From assembly GCF_003122215.1 (NCBI RefSeq), contig NZ_QEYD01000002.1, positions 124,001 to 188,000 of the forward strand: DNA of 64,000 nt. The letters are read 5' to 3'. This stretch comes from Pararhodobacter marinus (GTDB lineage: Bacteria; Pseudomonadota; Alphaproteobacteria; Rhodobacterales; Rhodobacteraceae). Position 1 is the first letter of the stretch, and each line of letters opens with the position of its first letter. Below are positions 61,505 to 64,000 of the stretch, one piece after another. A program made the translations under genes and the position numbers. A model generated the notes under the pieces. The model was not told the origin of the DNA and made no database searches. It saw nothing but the letters and a program-made list of their open reading frames with translations.

Positions 61505-63589
61505 ATGAGCGACTGGACCCCGAACCAACCGATCCTCGAGATCGAGAACCTGTCGATCAGCTTCTTCACCCGCCTGCGCGAGATCCCGGCGGTGATGGAT
61601 TTCTCCTGCCGCGTCATGGCGGGCGAGGCGATGGGCCTCGTGGGGGAATCGGGTTGCGGCAAATCCACGGTGGCGCTGGCGGTGATGCGCGATCTGGGCG
61701 TCAACGGCCGCATCACCGGCGGGACGATCCGCTTCAAGGGCCGCGACCTGACCAATATGGGCCAGGAGGCGTTGCGCAAGATCCGGGGCTCGGAAATCGC
61801 CATGATCTACCAGGAACCGATGGCGTCGCTGAACCCGGCGATGAAGATCGGCGCCCAGCTTGCCGAAGTGCCGATGATCCATCAGAAGATGGCCCGCGCC
61901 GAGGCGCTGAAACTCGCCCGGCAGGTCGTGGCCGATGTCCGGCTGCCCGATCCCGACCGCATCCTCGACGCCTATCCGCACCAGCTGTCGGGCGGTCAGC
62001 AGCAGCGCATCGTAATCGCCATGGCGCTGATGTCGAAGCCCGCGCTGCTGATCCTCGACGAACCCACCACTGCGCTCGACGTCACGGTCGAGGCGGGGAT
62101 CGTCGATCTGGTGGGCGAGCTGGCCGAGAAATACGGCACGTCGATGCTGTTCATCTCACACAATCTCGGGCTGGTGATGGAGGTCTGCGACCGCATCACC
62201 GTGATGTATTCCGGCGAGGCGGTCGAGACGGGCGACATCAAGGACGTGTTCGACAAGATGCGCCACCCCTATACGCAGGCGCTGTTCCGCTCGATCCCGC
62301 TGCCCGGCGCCTCGAAGACCGCGCGCCCGCTGCAAGCCATTCCCGGAAATTTCCCGCTGCCGCATGAACGCCCGCCGGGGTGCAATTTCGGCCCCCGCTG
62401 CACCTATTTCGAAGCCGGGCGCTGCGACGCGCGCGAGATCCCGATGGTGCCGGTCGCGGGGGACGAGCGCCATGACAGCCGCTGCCTGCGGATCGACGAG
62501 ATCGATTGGAGCGCAAGCCGCGCCGCGGAGACCGGCGAAGCCCGCGCGCCGATCGGGGATGTCGTGCTGGAGATGCAGGAGGTGCGGAAATATTACGAGG
62601 TCTCGGCCTCGACCCTGTTCCGGGGCGGCGATCCCAAGGTGGTGAAAGCCAACGAGACGCTGAGCTTCGACGCGCGCGAGGGCGAAACGCTGGCCATCGT
62701 CGGCGAATCGGGCTGCGGAAAATCGACCTTCGCCAAGGTGCTGATGGGGCTCGAGACGGCGACCGGCGGGCAGATCATGCTGTTCGACGAGAACGTGCAG
62801 TCGACACCGATCCAGGCGCGCAACACCGATACCGTGTCATCGCTGCAGATGGTGTTCCAGAACCCGTTCGACACGCTCAACCCGTCGATGAGCGTGGGTC
62901 GCCAGATCGTCCGCGCGCTGGAAATCTTCGGCGTCGGGAAGAACGACGCGGAACGCCAGCAGCGGATGCTGGAACTGCTCGACCTGGTCAAGCTGCCGCG
63001 CGAATTCGCCACGCGGATGCCGCGCCAGCTGTCGGGCGGCCAGAAACAGCGCGTGGGCATCGCCCGCGCCTTCGCCGGCAATGCCAAGGTGGTGATCGCC
63101 GACGAGCCGGTCTCGGCGCTCGATGTGTCGGTGCAGGCGGCGGTGACGGAACTGCTGATGGATATCCAGCGCAAGAACAAGACGACGCTGCTGTTCATCT
63201 CGCACGATCTGAGCATCGTGCGCTACCTCTCGGACCGCGTCCTGGTGATGTATCTGGGCCATGTCGTGGAACTGGGTACGACCGAACAGGTCTTCGCGCC
63301 GCCCTATCATCCCTATACCGAGGCGCTGCTCTCGGCGGTCCCGATCGCCGATACGAGGATCGAGAAGAAGCGGATCGTGCTGGAAGGCGACATTCCCTCG
63401 GCGGTGAACCCGCCGCCCGGCTGCCCGTTCCAGACCCGCTGCCGGTGGAAGTCGCAGGTCCCCGGCAATCTGTGCGAAACCGAGGTGCCGCCGCTGCGTG
63501 ACGTGGGCGGCGGGCTGCAGCTCAAATGCCACCTGTCGCAGGAGATCCTTGACGGGATGGAGCCGGTTTTCACCTTTGCCGCGGAATAG
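61505..63589 (+). CDS. fused double ATP-binding protein of the ABC importer (DppD-DppF type)
   Basis: A 694-residue protein with two complete ATPase domains in tandem. First: Walker A GESGCGKST near residue 48, LSGGQQQRI, LLILDEPTTALDV; it ends with the oligopeptide-ATPase C-terminal segment that contains CNFGPRCTYFEAGRC, a possible Fe-S or structural cysteine set. Second: GESGCGKSTF near residue 400, LSGGQKQRVG, VIADEPVSALDV, and again PPGCPFQTRCRWK. Fusions of DppD and DppF into one chain are common in alphaproteobacteria. It drives import through the two permeases encoded upstream. Confidence 0.94.
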   Translation: MSDWTPNQPILEIENLSISFFTRLREIPAVMDFSCRVMAGEAMGLVGESGCGKSTVALAVMRDLGVNGRITGGTIRFKGRDLTNMGQEALRKIRGSEIAMIYQEPMASLNPAMKIGAQLAEVPMIHQKMARAEALKLARQVVADVRLPDPDRILDAYPHQLSGGQQQRIVIAMALMSKPALLILDEPTTALDVTVEAGIVDLVGELAEKYGTSMLFISHNLGLVMEVCDRITVMYSGEAVETGDIKDVFDKMRHPYTQALFRSIPLPGASKTARPLQAIPGNFPLPHERPPGCNFGPRCTYFEAGRCDAREIPMVPVAGDERHDSRCLRIDEIDWSASRAAETGEARAPIGDVVLEMQEVRKYYEVSASTLFRGGDPKVVKANETLSFDAREGETLAIVGESGCGKSTFAKVLMGLETATGGQIMLFDENVQSTPIQARNTDTVSSLQMVFQNPFDTLNPSMSVGRQIVRALEIFGVGKNDAERQQRMLELLDLVKLPREFATRMPRQLSGGQKQRVGIARAFAGNAKVVIADEPVSALDVSVQAAVTELLMDIQRKNKTTLLFISHDLSIVRYLSDRVLVMYLGHVVELGTTEQVFAPPYHPYTEALLSAVPIADTRIEKKRIVLEGDIPSAVNPPPGCPFQTRCRWKSQVPGNLCETEVPPLRDVGGGLQLKCHLSQEILDGMEPVFTFAAE

Positions 63590-63767
63590 GCCGGGCCTCG
63601 GGGGCATCGAGCCCCCTCGGCCCGGCGGGCTGCCGCCCGCACCCGCCCGGAGGGGACGCAAGCGCCCCCTCCGGACCTCCCCTCTGATCCAAACCCTGAC
63701 CTCGCGCATGGATGTTTCCGGAACAAGGAGACGGGCAACGGGTGCGTCAACGCCGCGTCGGTGATCC

Positions 63768-63822
63768 GAAATATCCTCGGGGGTGAAGGGGCCGCAGGCC
63801 AAGCGGGGGCAGGACGTCCCCT
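63768..63822 (+). repeat. interspersed hairpin repeat, type A copy 3
   Basis: GAAATATCCTCGGGGGTGAA, a GGCC/GGCC stem (GGCCGCAGGCC) and a shorter GGGGGCAGGACGTCCCC stem, in the same order as the other copies. It lies between the ATPase gene and the convergent aminotransferase gene. The 63590-63836 gap holds no gene. Confidence 0.6.
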
Positions 63823-63836
63823 CATACCGTCCCCGG

Positions 63837-64000
63837 TCAGAGCGCCGCCCGAAGCCGTTCCATCAACGTGCCGATCTGCCCGACATCGGCATTGGCAAAG
63901 GCGATGCGCATTTCCCTGGCGCCCTCGGGGTCGCCGTCGGGCCGGAACATCGTGCCGGGCAGCATGAGGACACCAGCCTTCGCCAGGAGGCGCTTGGCCA
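63837..64000 (-). CDS. aminotransferase class I/II, C-terminal end only (runs off the right edge)
   Basis: The last 53 codons are present. The translation AKRLLAKAGVLMLPGTMF followed by RPDGDPEGAREMRIAFANADV and a short helix to RLRAAL fits the C-terminal domain of fold-type I PLP aminotransferases (a conserved LPG near the end and the R-IAFAN strand, whose Arg-containing region binds the substrate carboxylate). The PLP lysine lies beyond the edge. Subfamily cannot be decided. Confidence 0.7.
   Translation of the reverse strand, partial: AKRLLAKAGVLMLPGTMFRPDGDPEGAREMRIAFANADVGQIGTLMERLRAAL

Overview
The window is G+C-rich (about two thirds by eye). Its genes point to a member of the Rhodobacteraceae (Roseobacter/Paracoccus relatives): a tripartite tricarboxylate transporter with its own TctDE regulators, an MttB-family methyltransferase near a dimethylglycine-dehydrogenase-like enzyme, fused CysN-CysC, a DUF2126/ATP-grasp/transglutaminase set, and short C/G-rich intergenic repeats. 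The genus cannot be fixed from the sequence alone. Most genes sit in tight operons with 4-base ATGA overlaps.

Layout. 1-6150: tctE(partial)-tctD, divergent from tctC-tctB-tctA, a class III CoA-transferase and a citryl-CoA-lyase-like protein. This reads as uptake of a tricarboxylate, activation to a CoA thioester, then cleavage. 6200-16317 (minus strand): a compact operon of a B12-type radical SAM enzyme, a fatty-acyl-AMP ligase, a tandem P450 protein, an acyl carrier protein, a carbamoyltransferase and a TPR/acyltransferase-like protein. I read it as an uncharacterised pathway to an oxidised, carbamoylated lipid-like product. 16581-21332: tRNA-Ser(CGA), a cupin, an iron-siderophore ABC importer and a small NTF2-like protein. 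21793-25861: a split Rieske oxygenase (Rieske protein and catalytic subunit encoded separately and divergently), a GST and guanine deaminase. The set resembles the NdmC/NdmD/NdmE purine N7-demethylase system and may demethylate a methylated purine before deamination. 25943-28788: MurQ, a sugar kinase and a LuxR-type regulator. 28904-31760: sulfate activation (cysD, cysNC). 32029-38813: DUF2126/transglutaminase, an ATP-grasp/alpha-E fusion and a second transglutaminase.

38852-43290: an unknown gene, then a NicO-type Ni/Co transporter and its usual DUF1007 partner. They are separated and flanked by decayed tandem repeats (18-, 13- and 15-bp periods). 43496-47419: two SGNH-like/GSCFA gene pairs in mirror-image order, the second pair with visibly lower G+C. 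47422-54460: an MttB-family protein, an XRE regulator, and a divergent operon of a membrane desaturase-like protein, a PhnD-like protein and a DMGDH-like flavoprotein. 54761-57137: a zinc alcohol dehydrogenase and an enolase-superfamily protein. 57359-63589: a complete oligopeptide/nickel-type ABC importer with fused ATPases. 63837-64000: the C-terminal end of an aminotransferase.

The two strongest candidates for undescribed biology are the split Rieske/GST/guanine-deaminase locus and the FAAL-P450-carbamoyltransferase operon.
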